Of a stretch of DNA of 48,645 bases, positions 35,701 through 45,034 are shown in pieces. Both the position numbers and the translations under genes were made by a program. The number at the start of each line of letters is the position of its first letter. Position 1 is the first letter of the stretch. Origin of the DNA: Alphaproteobacteria bacterium (lineage in GTDB: Bacteria; Pseudomonadota; Alphaproteobacteria; Reyranellales; Reyranellaceae); contig CANJHI010000020.1 of the NCBI GenBank assembly GCA_947474005.1, forward strand, positions 1 through 48,645, written 5' to 3'. The notes under the pieces are model-generated. The model made no database searches, was not told where the DNA came from, and saw only the letters and a program-made list of their open reading frames with translations.

Positions 35701-36468
35701 GTGGTCGCCAAGCTCTATGCCATGACCTGCGGCCGGCTGGTCGGTCGGCTGAAAGACATGATCGAGGGCGAGGACGGGCCGGTGGCCCTGCCGATCCCGT
35801 CCTACCTGATCGAGCACCCCAAGGGCCGCGCCCTGTTCGACACCGGCATGCATCCGCAATGTCGCACCGACGCCGCCGGCCGCCTGGGCGAGCGCGTGGC
35901 GCGCATTTTCGGCTTCGAGCAGTACGGCGCCCAGGACGACGTGAAGTCGCGCCTGGAATCGATCGACCGCGATCCCGGCAAGGTCGACTACATCGTGAAC
36001 TCGCACCTGCATTTCGACCACGCCGGCGGCAACGAGTTGATCCCCAACGCCACCATGGTGGTGCAGAAGCGCGAATGGCAGGCGGCGCAGGATCCGGAGA
36101 CGGCGGCCCAGGTGGGATTCTTCAAGGCCGACTTCGACCACGGCCATAAGGTGAAGCAGGTCGACGGCGAGCACGACCTGTTCGGCGACGGCAGCGTGGT
36201 CTGCATCCCGACCTACGGCTACACGCCGGGTCATCAATCGCTGAAAGTCCGTACCGAAGCCGGTGAGATCGTGATCACGGGCGACGCCTGCTATTTCTGC
36301 CGCACGCTGCGGGAACGCCGCCTGCCGCGCTTCGTCTACGACCGCGAGCAGATGCTAGCCTCGCTCGACCGCCTCGAGGCGCTGGAGCGGGGCGGCGCCA
36401 AGCTGTTCTTCGGCCACGATCCCGACTTCTGGAAAGACGTGCCCCAGGCCCCGATTCAGGCGTTCTAG
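35701..36468 (+). CDS. Metallo-beta-lactamase-fold hydrolase, AHL-lactonase-like
   Basis: This 255-residue MBL-fold enzyme has the zinc motif SHLHFDHAGGN (His102-x-His104-x-Asp106-His107), a later His in TPGHQSLKV (about 179), an Asp in ITGDACYF and a His in FFGHDPDFW. The order resembles N-acyl-homoserine lactonases of the AttM/AiiA type: 'PIPSYLIEHPKGRALFDTGM' at the start is typical. It starts with GTG directly after GAGGAGG, 10 bases after gatB. Lactonase activity is family-based and not shown. It could instead cleave other lactones. Confidence 0.87.
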   Translation: MVAKLYAMTCGRLVGRLKDMIEGEDGPVALPIPSYLIEHPKGRALFDTGMHPQCRTDAAGRLGERVARIFGFEQYGAQDDVKSRLESIDRDPGKVDYIVNSHLHFDHAGGNELIPNATMVVQKREWQAAQDPETAAQVGFFKADFDHGHKVKQVDGEHDLFGDGSVVCIPTYGYTPGHQSLKVRTEAGEIVITGDACYFCRTLRERRLPRFVYDREQMLASLDRLEALERGGAKLFFGHDPDFWKDVPQAPIQAF

Positions 36469-36483
36469 GGCACGCCGTCTCGG

Positions 36484-36912
36484 CTACTCGGGAACGGCCA
36501 TGCCGGACCCGCCTAGTTCGGCCGGGAAGTCTTTCAGCTTCGGCAGGCCGTCTTTCATCCGCAGCACCGTCTCCGAATAGTTCACGTGCACGCCCGGCGT
36601 GAAGGTGACGCTCGGGATCGTCGCTGCGTAGACGTCGGTCAGGCCGATCGGCGGGTGGTCGGCCATCAGATGCCCGCCGCATTTCGTGCAGTACTGGCGG
36701 TCGCTGAGATCGGTCTTCTTGAAGTGGCCGACGAACTCGGCACCCTTCGTGACCTTCACGTTGCCGGGCTTCCACAGAGTGAAGGCATTCACCGGTCCAG
36801 CCGACCAGGAGCGGCAGGAACTGCAGTGACAATAGCCCATCGCCTCGGGTGCACCGGTGACTTCGATCTGCACGGCTCCGCAGAAACAGGTGCCGGTGTG
36901 CTTGCTGGTCAT
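36484..36912 (-). CDS. GFA-family (CENP-V/glutathione-formaldehyde) zinc protein
   Basis: This 142-residue GFA-fold protein has the expected cysteine set: Cys9 and Cys11 (GTCFCGAVQ), Cys28, Cys30 and Cys33 (YCHCSSCR), and Cys75 and Cys78 (YCTKCGG). The family includes the glutathione-dependent formaldehyde-activating enzyme and many proteins of unknown role. A GAGGAG lies upstream of ATG 36912. Neighbouring VOC and GST genes support a glutathione-linked role, but a substrate cannot be named. Confidence 0.9.
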   Translation of the reverse strand: MTSKHTGTCFCGAVQIEVTGAPEAMGYCHCSSCRSWSAGPVNAFTLWKPGNVKVTKGAEFVGHFKKTDLSDRQYCTKCGGHLMADHPPIGLTDVYAATIPSVTFTPGVHVNYSETVLRMKDGLPKLKDFPAELGGSGMAVPE

Positions 36913-37011
36913 GTTCGCTACTCCTCGCTTCGGGATGTGCCCGATGTACGAGGAGGATATCGTTCGCCTAGGGGCGTCTGGCCATGATCAGGACGCCGTC
37001 ATGCTTTGCAA

Positions 37012-37028
37012 AGGCTCCGTTTGAGCCT
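37012..37028 (-). terminator. Weak terminator-like hairpin at the end of a VOC gene
   Basis: AGGCTC and GAGCCT form a 6-bp stem around a 5-base loop, overlapping the first base of the VOC stop codon. TTTGC follows in the direction of transcription. It is short and the T-run is poor. Confidence 0.35.
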
Positions 37029-37780
37029 CAGGTCTGCGGCATGAACTCCAGCATCAGGCCGCCCGACTGTTCGGGCGCCACCAGCACGCGGTCGCCTTCG
37101 GTGAGCTGGAAGGCGATGTTGTTGGCGCGCAGCAGCGCCTGCAGAGGCCGCGAGCGTTCGACGGCGACGGCGGCGCCCACAATGGCTGGCAGCTCCGTCG
37201 GCGTCATGACTTCGAGCGCCTTGTATTCGAGCTGGTAGGCGAGCGGCGACCAGATCAGGAGCTCCACCGAGCCCGCCTTGACCATCATGCACCCGTCGAA
37301 GATCTCCTCGACCTGGCCGCCCCAGGCGGCCTTTAGCGCCTTCGCCGTCTCCCTCGGATTCTCGGCCACGGCATGGATCGCCATCATGCCCAACGCGCCG
37401 TTGGGATGGACGATCCATTCCGGCTCCATGAAAGCGTCCGGCGTCTCGTGCTTGACGGCGAACCACGGCAGCGGTCCGCCGGTCTCGCCGACCACCACGC
37501 CGGCATCGACCTCGAAGCCGTCCTCGGTTTCCCAGGCGTGGGTGCGTTCCTCGCCCTCGAGTTCCTCGACGTTCATTGCCAGTGCAATCAGCGTGGTGTC
37601 GCCCGGCAGCAGCTCGATGTAGTTGGGGACGTCGTCGCGGTCGGGCTGGAAGCAGATGCAGCGCGGCTCCACCCCCTCTGGCGTCAGCTTGAAGCCGAGC
37701 TGTTCCAGCTTGGTGGCGGTGCCCTCGAAGTCAGTGTGGCTGACCGAGAGATGATCGATGTCGCGGGCCGAAATTTTCAT
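37028..37780 (-). CDS. VOC-family glyoxalase-like protein, two-domain
   Basis: This 250-residue protein has two VOC units: 'DIDHLSVSHTDFEGTATKLEQLGF' opens the first, and 'ETAKALKAAWGGQVEEIFDGCMM' lies in the second. The pattern resembles a glyoxalase-like domain family often placed near aromatic-degradation genes. It is divergent from the GST at 37899 with 118 bases between them. Metal ligands are not certain from the sequence (His9 and His13 in IDHLSVSH are candidates). Enzymatic role unknown. Confidence 0.82.
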   Translation of the reverse strand: MKISARDIDHLSVSHTDFEGTATKLEQLGFKLTPEGVEPRCICFQPDRDDVPNYIELLPGDTTLIALAMNVEELEGEERTHAWETEDGFEVDAGVVVGETGGPLPWFAVKHETPDAFMEPEWIVHPNGALGMMAIHAVAENPRETAKALKAAWGGQVEEIFDGCMMVKAGSVELLIWSPLAYQLEYKALEVMTPTELPAIVGAAVAVERSRPLQALLRANNIAFQLTEGDRVLVAPEQSGGLMLEFMPQT

Positions 37781-37898
37781 GCCCGGTCATACAGGCACAA
37801 CGGCCTCTCGCTCAAGGGGGGCCTCACGCTCAAGTGGGATGCTTGCCCGCAGGCGGCGTGCTAATGCCGCGCCGTTCACCATCCCACTGGAGGAAAAC

Positions 37899-38525
37899 AT
37901 GTCCAAGATGACGCTTTACGGCATTTGGCTGAGCGGCCCGACCTACAAGGCCGGGCTCGCCATGTCGCTGATGGGCCAGGCTTTCGCCTACAAGCACGTC
38001 GACCTCAGGGCCGGCGCCCACAAGCAGCCGGAGTATCTCGCGGTCAACCGCTACGGCCAGGTGCCGGCGCTGGTCGACGGCGACCTCAAGCTCTGCCAGT
38101 CGGGCTCGATCCTGCTCTATCTCGCCGACAAGTTCGGCAAGATGGGCGGCAAGACCGCCGAGGAGAAGGCCCGTGTGCGCGAGTGGCTGTTCTGGGAGTT
38201 CGACCGTCTGGCACCCAACGTCTATCGCCCGCGCGCTATCAAGAAGGGTTTTATGAAGGCCGACGACAATGTCCTGCAGCTCTACACCGGCCTCGCCAAC
38301 GATGCGCTAAAAGTGCTGGACGCCTCGCTCGCCAAGTCGTCCTTCCTGGTCGGCAATGAAGCCACCATCGCCGACGTCGCGGTCTATGGCGATGTCGCCT
38401 ATGCCGAGGAGGGCGCCATCGATCTTGGCCCCTACGCCAACGTGAAGGCCTGGATGGGTCGGGTCGAGAAGCTGCCCGGCTTCAAGAAGTACGCCGACCT
38501 GCTGCCGCAGCAGGACGCGGCCTAG
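37899..38525 (+). CDS. Glutathione S-transferase
   Basis: This 208-residue GST has the thioredoxin-fold N-terminal domain (MSKMTLYGIWLSGPTYKAGL, then NRYGQVPALVDGDLKLCQS-SILLYLAD). The latter carries the cis-Pro and the Ser that binds the glutathione gamma-Glu. The all-helical C-terminal domain contains 'FLVGNEATIADVAVYGDVAYAE', the usual N-capping box. AGGAGGAAAAC precedes the ATG. It conjugates or reduces electrophiles with glutathione in the cytosol. The class is not certain. Confidence 0.92.
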   Translation: MSKMTLYGIWLSGPTYKAGLAMSLMGQAFAYKHVDLRAGAHKQPEYLAVNRYGQVPALVDGDLKLCQSGSILLYLADKFGKMGGKTAEEKARVREWLFWEFDRLAPNVYRPRAIKKGFMKADDNVLQLYTGLANDALKVLDASLAKSSFLVGNEATIADVAVYGDVAYAEEGAIDLGPYANVKAWMGRVEKLPGFKKYADLLPQQDAA

Positions 38526-38538
38526 AAACCGGACCGGA

Positions 38539-38931
38539 TCAGGCTTCCAGCGTCTTCTTCATGACGCCGGTCGCCTGATCCATCATCCCGCCGATCGCGG
38601 GCGCCAGCTCATTCGGCAGAAGATCGATCGTCCACACCAGCCGGCTGCGTCCGTCGCCCTCGGGGAAGACCTGGACCGACGCGTTGTAGTGGCTCGCCCG
38701 GCCCTCGACGACGGCATAGACCAGCCGGTGGGCCTCGTCGTCGGACGTCACCAGCCGTTCACGCGCCACCATTCCATTGAAGAACGTGACGACACGATCT
38801 CCCTTGTCCATTTCCAGGGCGGTCAGGAAGCCCGGCGCCACGCGCGCATGAACCTGGCTGAAATCGCCGACTGCCGACCACACCCGGTCGGCAGGGGAGT
38901 CGAGGGATAGTTCGCGGCGCAGGGTTGCCAT
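38539..38931 (-). CDS. SRPBCC-family ligand-binding protein
   Basis: This 130-residue START/SRPBCC-like protein opens MATLRRELSLDSPADRVWSAVGDFS, followed by 'VHARVAPGFLTALEM', 'ERLVTSDDEAHRLVYAVVEG', and the C-terminal helix 'LAPAIGGMMDQATGVMKKTLE', which closes the hydrophobic cavity. The second ATG is 8 bases after AAGGAG; the first (38937) is only 2 bases away. It probably binds a small hydrophobic molecule. It is convergent with the GST gene, with 13 bases between. Confidence 0.85.
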   Translation of the reverse strand: MATLRRELSLDSPADRVWSAVGDFSQVHARVAPGFLTALEMDKGDRVVTFFNGMVARERLVTSDDEAHRLVYAVVEGRASHYNASVQVFPEGDGRSRLVWTIDLLPNELAPAIGGMMDQATGVMKKTLEA

Positions 38932-39095
38932 CGGCATTGCTCCTTGATTGGGTGCGCCACATAAGCCGGCCGAGCCAAGTCGGTCTGGCGATTTTCGGAC
39001 ACGGTCGTTTCATGGACAGGCCCAGATCTCCCGCCGGCGGTCTTCGAGCGGTTTGTCCTGGTCTGGCCGCCGGCGTACGCGGATACCGAGGGAAA
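38932..39095. other. Short gene-free stretch
   Basis: These 164 bases lie upstream of the SRPBCC gene and downstream of the CobW-type gene. I see the SRPBCC ribosome-binding site (AAGGAG near 38940) and several short CCGCCGGCGG-type palindromes, but no coding signal, RNA or clear promoter. Confidence 0.45.
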
Positions 39096-40139
<1,044 letters not shown>

Positions 40140-40170
40140 TGCACCGTAAGTGTCAGTTTCAATATTGTTA

Positions 40171-40183
40171 CAACGCAGCGTTG
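40171..40183. promoter_or_regulatory. 13-bp palindrome between CobW-type and cyclase genes
   Basis: CAACGC-A-GCGTTG is a perfect inverted repeat, extended by GT..AC at the ends to 21 bases (40167-40187). It lies in the 117-base divergent gap, about 31 bases upstream of the CobW start. It does not match the alphaproteobacterial Zur consensus that I know (AT-rich). It may bind an unknown repressor. Confidence 0.45.
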
Positions 40184-40256
40184 CGACACGTCTTGACGAA
40201 ATGAAGGAACGGCAGGACGCTTGTGTCGTCAACAACAAAGCAAAGGAGGAGCGGCC

Positions 40257-41342
40257 ATGGATGCTAGATATCTTCAGGACAAGGAAGAGCTCAAGCAGGC
40301 GGCGCAGAGTGTCGATGAAGATCGTCGCGCATTCCTCACCGCCGGTCTGGTCGGCGGCGCGGTTGCGGCCGGTGCGCTGGTCGCGGGTGCTGCCCACGCG
40401 CAGCAGCAGGTCGCCCAGGCGCCGGCGCTTTCCGACAAGGTGTGGTGGCCGCATCCCAAGTGGGGCAAGGACGACGTTGCCGGCGCCTCGAACTGGATGA
40501 CGCCGGCCAAGGTTCTCGACACCGTCAAGTTGATCAAGGACGGCAAGGTCTACCGCATCGGCCGCGTCTATGAATCGGGCATGCCCAAGTTCGGCGAGCG
40601 CGCCTTCACCATGCGCATCCCGGGCTCGCCGACCGGCGGTCCGTTCGGCACCAACAAGCTCATCTATCATGACGAGTTCCTCGCCACCGAGATCGGCCAG
40701 ACCGGCACGCAGTTCGACGGCCTGGGCCACATCGGCATCCAGATGGGCAAGGACGGCGACAAGAACGAGATGCGCTACTACAACGGCCACACCGAGCAGG
40801 AGATCGGCGGCGCCTATGGCCTGGCCGTGCTCGGCGTCGAGAACGTAAAACCGTTCTTCACTCGCGGCCATCTGTTCGACGTCGAAGCGGTCAAAGGGCA
40901 GATGATGGAGGCCGGCCAGGAGATCACCGTCGCCGACCTCCGCGCCGCCCTGCAAAAGCAGAACATGCAGGAAGCCGACATCAAGGAAGGCGACGCCGTG
41001 TTCTTCAACACCGGCTGGGGCAAACTGTGGCTGAAGAACAACGACAAGTTCAACGGCGGCGAGCCCGGCATCGGCCTGGAAGTCGCGAAATGGTGCGTCG
41101 ACAAGGGCGTCTGCCTGACCGGCGCGGACCAGTGGGCGACCGAGGTCGTGCCCAACCCGAACAAGGATCTGGCGTTCGCGGTGCATGGCGAACTGATCTG
41201 CAAGAACGGCATCTTCAACCACGAGAATCTCGATTTCACGGGGTTGATCGCCGACAGGAAGTATCAGTTCGCCTACATCTTCTCGCCGGCCCCCATCAAG
41301 GGCGCCACGGGATCGAACGGCGGCCCGATTGCCGTTACCTGA
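40257..41342 (+). CDS. Tat-exported cyclase-family (kynurenine-formamidase-like) hydrolase
   Basis: This 361-residue protein starts MDARYLQDKEELKQAAQSVD, followed by the twin-arginine motif DRRAFLTAG and a hydrophobic run ending AHAQ, a Tat signal. The mature part is the cyclase/metal-dependent hydrolase fold: 'NWMTPAKVLDTVKLIKDGK', 'TGTQFDGLGHIGI' (about 149-161, where the usual GTHxDxPxH has Gln152 in place of the first His), 'IKEGDAVFFNTGW' and 'LTGADQWATEVVP'. AAGGAGGA stands before the ATG. A perfect terminator follows. It could act on cyclic amides or esters; the Gln variant is found in a subgroup of the family. Confidence 0.88.
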   Translation: MDARYLQDKEELKQAAQSVDEDRRAFLTAGLVGGAVAAGALVAGAAHAQQQVAQAPALSDKVWWPHPKWGKDDVAGASNWMTPAKVLDTVKLIKDGKVYRIGRVYESGMPKFGERAFTMRIPGSPTGGPFGTNKLIYHDEFLATEIGQTGTQFDGLGHIGIQMGKDGDKNEMRYYNGHTEQEIGGAYGLAVLGVENVKPFFTRGHLFDVEAVKGQMMEAGQEITVADLRAALQKQNMQEADIKEGDAVFFNTGWGKLWLKNNDKFNGGEPGIGLEVAKWCVDKGVCLTGADQWATEVVPNPNKDLAFAVHGELICKNGIFNHENLDFTGLIADRKYQFAYIFSPAPIKGATGSNGGPIAVT

Positions 41343-41380
41343 GACCGCAGTGACCTGACCGCACGGCGGCTCGCTTTACG

Positions 41381-41414
41381 AAACGCCCTCGCGCAAGCGG
41401 GGGCGTTTTGCTTT
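41381..41414 (+). terminator. Rho-independent terminator after the cyclase gene
   Basis: AAACGCCCTCGC (41381-41392) and GCGGGGGCGTTT (41397-41408) form a 12-bp stem with one G-T pair and a GCAA loop. TTGCTTT follows. It lies 38 bases after the cyclase stop and before the beta-lactamase-like gene. Confidence 0.88.
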
Positions 41415-41445
41415 GATGAGGCCAAGAAACCTGGAGGAACGACCC

Positions 41446-42747
41446 ATGTCGATATTTCGTGCGGCTGCCGCGGCGGCGCTTGTCTTCGGCATGGCGTTGC
41501 CGCTCGCTCGACCGGGGGGCGCGCAGGGCATCCCCAAGGTGCAGTCACCGGAGGAGGTGGGTTTCCTCTCGACACGCCTCAAGAACATCGGCGACCGCAT
41601 CAACGACGGCGTGAAGAACAACGAGCTGCCGGGCGCCGTGGTGCTGATCGTGCGCAACGGCAAGATCGTCATGTTCGACTCCTTCGGCTTCCGCGACAAG
41701 GAGGCCAAGGTGCCGATGACCAACGACACGATCTTCCGCATCGCCTCGATGACCAAGCCGATCGTCACGGTGGCGGCGATGATCCTGATGGAGGAGGGCA
41801 AGCTCACCCTGCAGGATCCGGTCTCGCGCTTCATTCCCGCCTTCGCCGAGACCAAGGTGGCGATGCCGAAGAAGAAGGACGACGGCACGGTCGAATACGA
41901 GCTCGAGCCGCAGACCCGGCCGATGACGGTGCAGGACCTGATGCGCCATACCTCGGGCCTGACCTACGGCGCCATCGGCGCCAACCAGATCAAGCAATCC
42001 TACATCGACTTAAAGGTCGCCGACCGCAACCTGACCAATGCCGAGATGGCCGACAAGCTGGCCAAGCTCGCCTTGCTCTACCAGCCCGGCACGACGTGGG
42101 AATATTCCATGTCGACCGACGTGCTGGGGCGCGTCGTCGAAGTCGCCTCGGGCATGCCGCTCGACAAGTTCATCGAGGAGCGCATCACCAAGCCACTGAA
42201 AATGGGCGACACCGCCTTCGAGGTCCCGGCCGACAAGAAGGCACGCGGCGCCAAGCCCATGAAGGAAGGCCCCAAGAACGAGCTGCCGGCCATCCCGGAC
42301 GTCACGGAGAAGTTCACCCATCGTTCAGGCGGCGGCGGCATGGTCTCGACCGCGGCCGACTACGCGCGGTTCCTGCAGATGCTGGCCAGCGGCGGCCAGC
42401 TCGACGGCGTGCGGCTGATCTCGCGCAAGAGCATCGACCTGATGACCGCCGATGCCCTGCCGCCCGACATCAAGATGGGCGCCGACATGTTCCGCTTCGA
42501 AGCGCTCGAGCCCAGCGCCCGCATGGGCCAGGGCTTCGGCCTGGGCTTCGCTGTCCGCACCGACGTCGGCCGAAATCCGCTGCCGGGCTCGGTTGGCGAT
42601 TATTACTGGGGCGGCGCCTACGGCACCTATTTCTGGCACGACCCGAAGGAGCGGCTGTACGTCGTCTTCATGATGCAGTCGCCGGCCGCTCGTCTGCGCT
42701 ACCGCTACCTGATGCGCGATCTCGTCTATCAGGCGATGGTGAACTGA
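41446..42747 (+). CDS. Serine hydrolase of the beta-lactamase/EstB family
   Basis: This 433-residue exported penicillin-binding-protein-fold hydrolase has the signal peptide [20 protein letters not shown]. The active-site motif SMTK (Ser101 to Lys104) and the Tyr220 of EYSMS (YxN region) are visible. '[22 protein letters not shown]' lies in the third conserved region. It resembles EstB-like esterases, beta-lactamase-related proteins and D-aminopeptidases. GGAGG lies 8 bases before the ATG. The terminator at 41381 makes it a separate unit. Substrate unknown. Confidence 0.9.
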   Translation: MSIFRAAAAAALVFGMALPLARPGGAQGIPKVQSPEEVGFLSTRLKNIGDRINDGVKNNELPGAVVLIVRNGKIVMFDSFGFRDKEAKVPMTNDTIFRIASMTKPIVTVAAMILMEEGKLTLQDPVSRFIPAFAETKVAMPKKKDDGTVEYELEPQTRPMTVQDLMRHTSGLTYGAIGANQIKQSYIDLKVADRNLTNAEMADKLAKLALLYQPGTTWEYSMSTDVLGRVVEVASGMPLDKFIEERITKPLKMGDTAFEVPADKKARGAKPMKEGPKNELPAIPDVTEKFTHRSGGGGMVSTAADYARFLQMLASGGQLDGVRLISRKSIDLMTADALPPDIKMGADMFRFEALEPSARMGQGFGLGFAVRTDVGRNPLPGSVGDYYWGGAYGTYFWHDPKERLYVVFMMQSPAARLRYRYLMRDLVYQAMVN

Positions 42748-42760
42748 CGGCAGGAATTGA

Positions 42761-43489
42761 CTAGGCGCCGGCCGCGCGCTTCAGCGCGGCTCGCGCCAGT
42801 AGGCGGGTCGAGTCGAGGGTCGGCAGGGCCGAGTTCGCATCGCTGATGATCAGCGGGATTTCGGTGCAGCCCAGCACGACGGTATCGCAGCCCTGATCCT
42901 TCATCCGCCCGATCACCTGCTGGAAGTAGGCGACCGACGCCGGCTTGAAAGTGCTGCAGACCAGCTCGTCCATGATGATGCGGTTGCATTCGTCGCGTTC
43001 GACGGCGCTTGGACGGACGTATTTCAACCCGCGGGCGGCAAGCTTCTCCGGATAGACCTCGCTGTCGACCAGCCAGCGCGTCCCGGTGATGCCGATGGTG
43101 CGGAAGCCGCGCTCGACGGCGTGCTGGGCCACGACCTCGGCGATGTGAAGCCAGGGAAGCGGTGAGCGCGGCACGACGTATGGCAGGGCCTGGTGGATAG
43201 TGTTGTCGGGGCAGATCAGGAAATCGGCGCCCGTCCTGGAGAGCTTGTCGGCGGAGACCAGCATCAACTCGCCCACGCCCTGCCAGTCGTCGCGATAGAT
43301 GTGCGCCATGTACTCGGCGAGTGACGGCGTGTGCATGGAAACTTCGGGATGTGCGTGAGGACCGAACAACCCGGCCCCTTCGACGCAAATGGTGCGATAG
43401 CAGAGGGCCGCTCCTTCGGCGGAGCAAGCCACGATACCGATGTGCTTGGGGTCGATATGCTTTGGGTCGATATCCTTGGGGCTCGTCAT
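42761..43489 (-). CDS. Aspartate/glutamate racemase family protein
   Basis: This 242-residue two-domain racemase-fold protein has the catalytic cysteines in LICPDNTIHQA (Cys93) and VVLGCTEIPLI (Cys208). 'HIGIVACSAEGAALCYRTI' is the typical start. The family includes aspartate/glutamate racemases, hydantoin racemases and maleate isomerases. The N-terminal DIDPKHIDPKHIG stretch is coded by a 15-bp tandem repeat and is not part of the usual fold. The start overlaps the DUF1993 stop as ATGA. Substrate is not certain. Confidence 0.9.
   Translation of the reverse strand: MTSPKDIDPKHIDPKHIGIVACSAEGAALCYRTICVEGAGLFGPHAHPEVSMHTPSLAEYMAHIYRDDWQGVGELMLVSADKLSRTGADFLICPDNTIHQALPYVVPRSPLPWLHIAEVVAQHAVERGFRTIGITGTRWLVDSEVYPEKLAARGLKYVRPSAVERDECNRIIMDELVCSTFKPASVAYFQQVIGRMKDQGCDTVVLGCTEIPLIISDANSALPTLDSTRLLARAALKRAAGA
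43438..43482 (-). repeat. 15-bp tandem repeat, three copies, in the racemase N-terminus
   Basis: Units at 43438-43452, 43453-43467 and 43468-43482 are nearly identical (plus-strand CGATATGCTTTGGGT and close variants). They encode PKDID-PKHID-PKHIG. The unit keeps reading frame, so copy-number change would only alter the length of the N-terminal tail. Confidence 0.9.
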
Positions 43490-44007
43490 TTCTTCAGGCG
43501 CATCCTGCCCAGGAAATCGCGCTTGCCCAGCGGCACGCCCTTCGAGCGCAGGATGTCGTAGGCGGTGGTGGCGTGGAAATAGAAGTTCGGCAGCGAGAAG
43601 GACTGGATGAAGCCTTCGGCCGTGAACGGTATCTTGGTGTCGCGGATCTGGAAGACGACGTCCTTGCCCTCGAGCATGTTCACGTCGGCGGGGGTGAGCT
43701 GCTCCAGCGCCTCGCGCGCCTCGGTCACGGCTTTCTGCAGGCCGGCATAGTCGAGTGGCGGCAACTGGGCCGGCGGTGTGAACAGACCTGCCTTGACGCC
43801 GCGCATCGCCCCGATCGCGTGATGCGCCGTGGCCAGGACCTGAAATCGGAAAGGCAGCATGTCGGGATAGAGGCGCGTTTCGACGACCTCGTTGGGATCG
43901 ATCTTGTTTTCCTGGAAGTGGGCGAGGCCGCGGCCGAGGAAACCCTCCATGCCGCCCAGCGTCTGCAGGTAGTTGGTCACACTCAGATCGTAGAGTGAAG
44001 TGGCCAT
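43486..44007 (-). CDS. DUF1993 family protein
   Basis: This 173-residue helical protein is of the DUF1993/DinB-like type: 'SLYDLSVTNYLQTLGGMEGFL', 'TRLYPDMLPFRFQVLATAHHAIGAM', 'TPADVNMLEGKDVVFQI' and 'LPNFYFHATTAYDILRSKGVPLGKRDFLG'. The conserved His pair near 'AHHAIG' and 'YFHATTAYDILR' might bind a metal, as in DinB folds. It is the first gene of a pair with the racemase (ATGA overlap). No function is established for the family. Confidence 0.88.
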   Translation of the reverse strand: MATSLYDLSVTNYLQTLGGMEGFLGRGLAHFQENKIDPNEVVETRLYPDMLPFRFQVLATAHHAIGAMRGVKAGLFTPPAQLPPLDYAGLQKAVTEAREALEQLTPADVNMLEGKDVVFQIRDTKIPFTAEGFIQSFSLPNFYFHATTAYDILRSKGVPLGKRDFLGRMRLKK

Positions 44008-44027
44008 GATTGAAGATCCTCCCCGGC

Positions 44028-44052
44028 GAATATTTCCGCCGAGAATATTCTC
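44028..44052. promoter_or_regulatory. Palindromic AT-rich site in the DUF1993/GST divergent region
   Basis: GAATATT (44028-44034) and AATATTC (44044-44050) are perfect arms 9 bases apart, and GAGAATATTCTC (44041-44052) is itself a perfect 12-bp palindrome. The site stands out in the surrounding GC-rich sequence and lies 20 bases from the DUF1993 start. It is a likely operator; no regulator gene adjoins it. Confidence 0.55.
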
Positions 44053-44172
44053 ATCGGCGCTTGCCCCAAAACAACCATTTCCTCATGAGGGCATTAGCGC
44101 TTGCCCGTTTCGCGCGATGCACTGGATGGTCTAGTCTCGGCGCCAATCACATCCCCTCCAGGAGACACTGTC

Positions 44173-44886
44173 ATGATCGACCTTCACTACTGGCCGACGC
44201 CGAACGGCTTTAAGATTTCCATCATGCTCGAGGAATGCGGCCTGCCGTACAAGCTGGTGCCAGTGAACATCGGCACGGGCGAGCAGTTCAAGCCCGAGTT
44301 CCTGGCGATCAGCCCCAACAATCGCATGCCCGCGATCGTCGATCATGAACCGATCGGTGGCGGCGCAGCGGTCGCAGTCTTCGAGTCGGGTGCAATCCTG
44401 CAGTACCTGGCCGAGAAGACGGGCAAGTTTCTCCCCAAGGACCTGCGTGGCAAGTACGAGGTGCTGCAGTGGGTCAACTGGCAGATGGGCGGCCTGGGTC
44501 CGATGGCAGGACAGGCGAACCACTTCAACATGTACGCGCCGCAGTTCAATCCGCCGGAGCAGCTCAGCTACGGCCAGGCCCGTTACAGCAACGAGGTCAA
44601 CCGCCTGTTCGGCGTGCTGAACAAGCGGCTGGCCGACCGGAAGTTCGTGGCCGGCGACTACTCGATCGCCGACATGGCGATCTGGCCGTGGGTGGTCGGC
44701 TTCAAGAACTTCGGCCAGAAGCTCGAAGACTTCCCGAGCCTCCAGAAGTGGTTCGAGGAAATGGGTAAGCGTCCCGCCGTGGTCAAGGGCAAGGCCGCCG
44801 GCGCCGAGCTGCGCCCCCAGCCCGGCATCAACACCGAGGAGCAGCGCAAGATCCTGTTCGGCCAGACGGCGTCCGTCGTTCGTTAG
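44173..44886 (+). CDS. Nu-class glutathione S-transferase (YghU/YfcG-like), copy 1
   Basis: This 237-residue protein opens MIDLHYWPTPNGFKISIMLE, the TPNGxKISIMLEE signature of YfcG/YghU disulfide-bond oxidoreductases, which bind glutathione or trypanothione-type disulfides rather than conjugate xenobiotics. 'EFLAISPNNRMPAIVD' and 'FESGAILQYLAEKTGKF' are the glutathione-site loops; 'WVNWQMGGLGPMAGQANHF' and 'FVAGDYSIADMAIWPW' lie in the helical domain. It has a 30-residue C-terminal extension not found in copy 2 at 47780. It is a clear paralogue of that gene. Confidence 0.94.
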   Translation: MIDLHYWPTPNGFKISIMLEECGLPYKLVPVNIGTGEQFKPEFLAISPNNRMPAIVDHEPIGGGAAVAVFESGAILQYLAEKTGKFLPKDLRGKYEVLQWVNWQMGGLGPMAGQANHFNMYAPQFNPPEQLSYGQARYSNEVNRLFGVLNKRLADRKFVAGDYSIADMAIWPWVVGFKNFGQKLEDFPSLQKWFEEMGKRPAVVKGKAAGAELRPQPGINTEEQRKILFGQTASVVR

Positions 44887-44956
44887 GGCTTTCCGACTGA
44901 GGTTTCTTCGCAGTGGCGCTCTTCTCTTGCTCTTCCGGACCGATCATGATCGTGAT

Positions 44957-44973
44957 GCGGGCCGGAGGCCCGC
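44957..44973. repeat. GC hairpin between convergent GST and WYL-regulator genes
   Basis: GCGGGCC and GGCCCGC pair perfectly around GGA. It lies between the stop codons of two convergent genes. It could stop transcription in both directions, though there is no T-run, or be a dispersed palindrome. Confidence 0.55.
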
Positions 44974-44998
44974 GGTCCCCATGAGCATGAGCGCACAT

Positions 44999-45022
44999 GA
45001 GTGGCGCGCTCCCAGCCATGAG
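44999..45022. repeat. 24-bp dispersed repeat, copy 1
   Basis: GAGTGGCGCGCTCCCAGCC plus the next five bases matches 48410-48433 in 22 of 24 bases. Each copy lies shortly after one of the two Nu-class GST genes. Confidence 0.7.
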
Positions 45023-45034
45023 CTGAAATCTGCT

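Noticed and set aside
40140..40256. Zur box in the CobW-type/cyclase divergent region
   Set aside because: The GTTTCAATATTGTTAC stretch is AT-rich but lacks the symmetric arms of the alphaproteobacterial Zur site as I know it, so it was not called.
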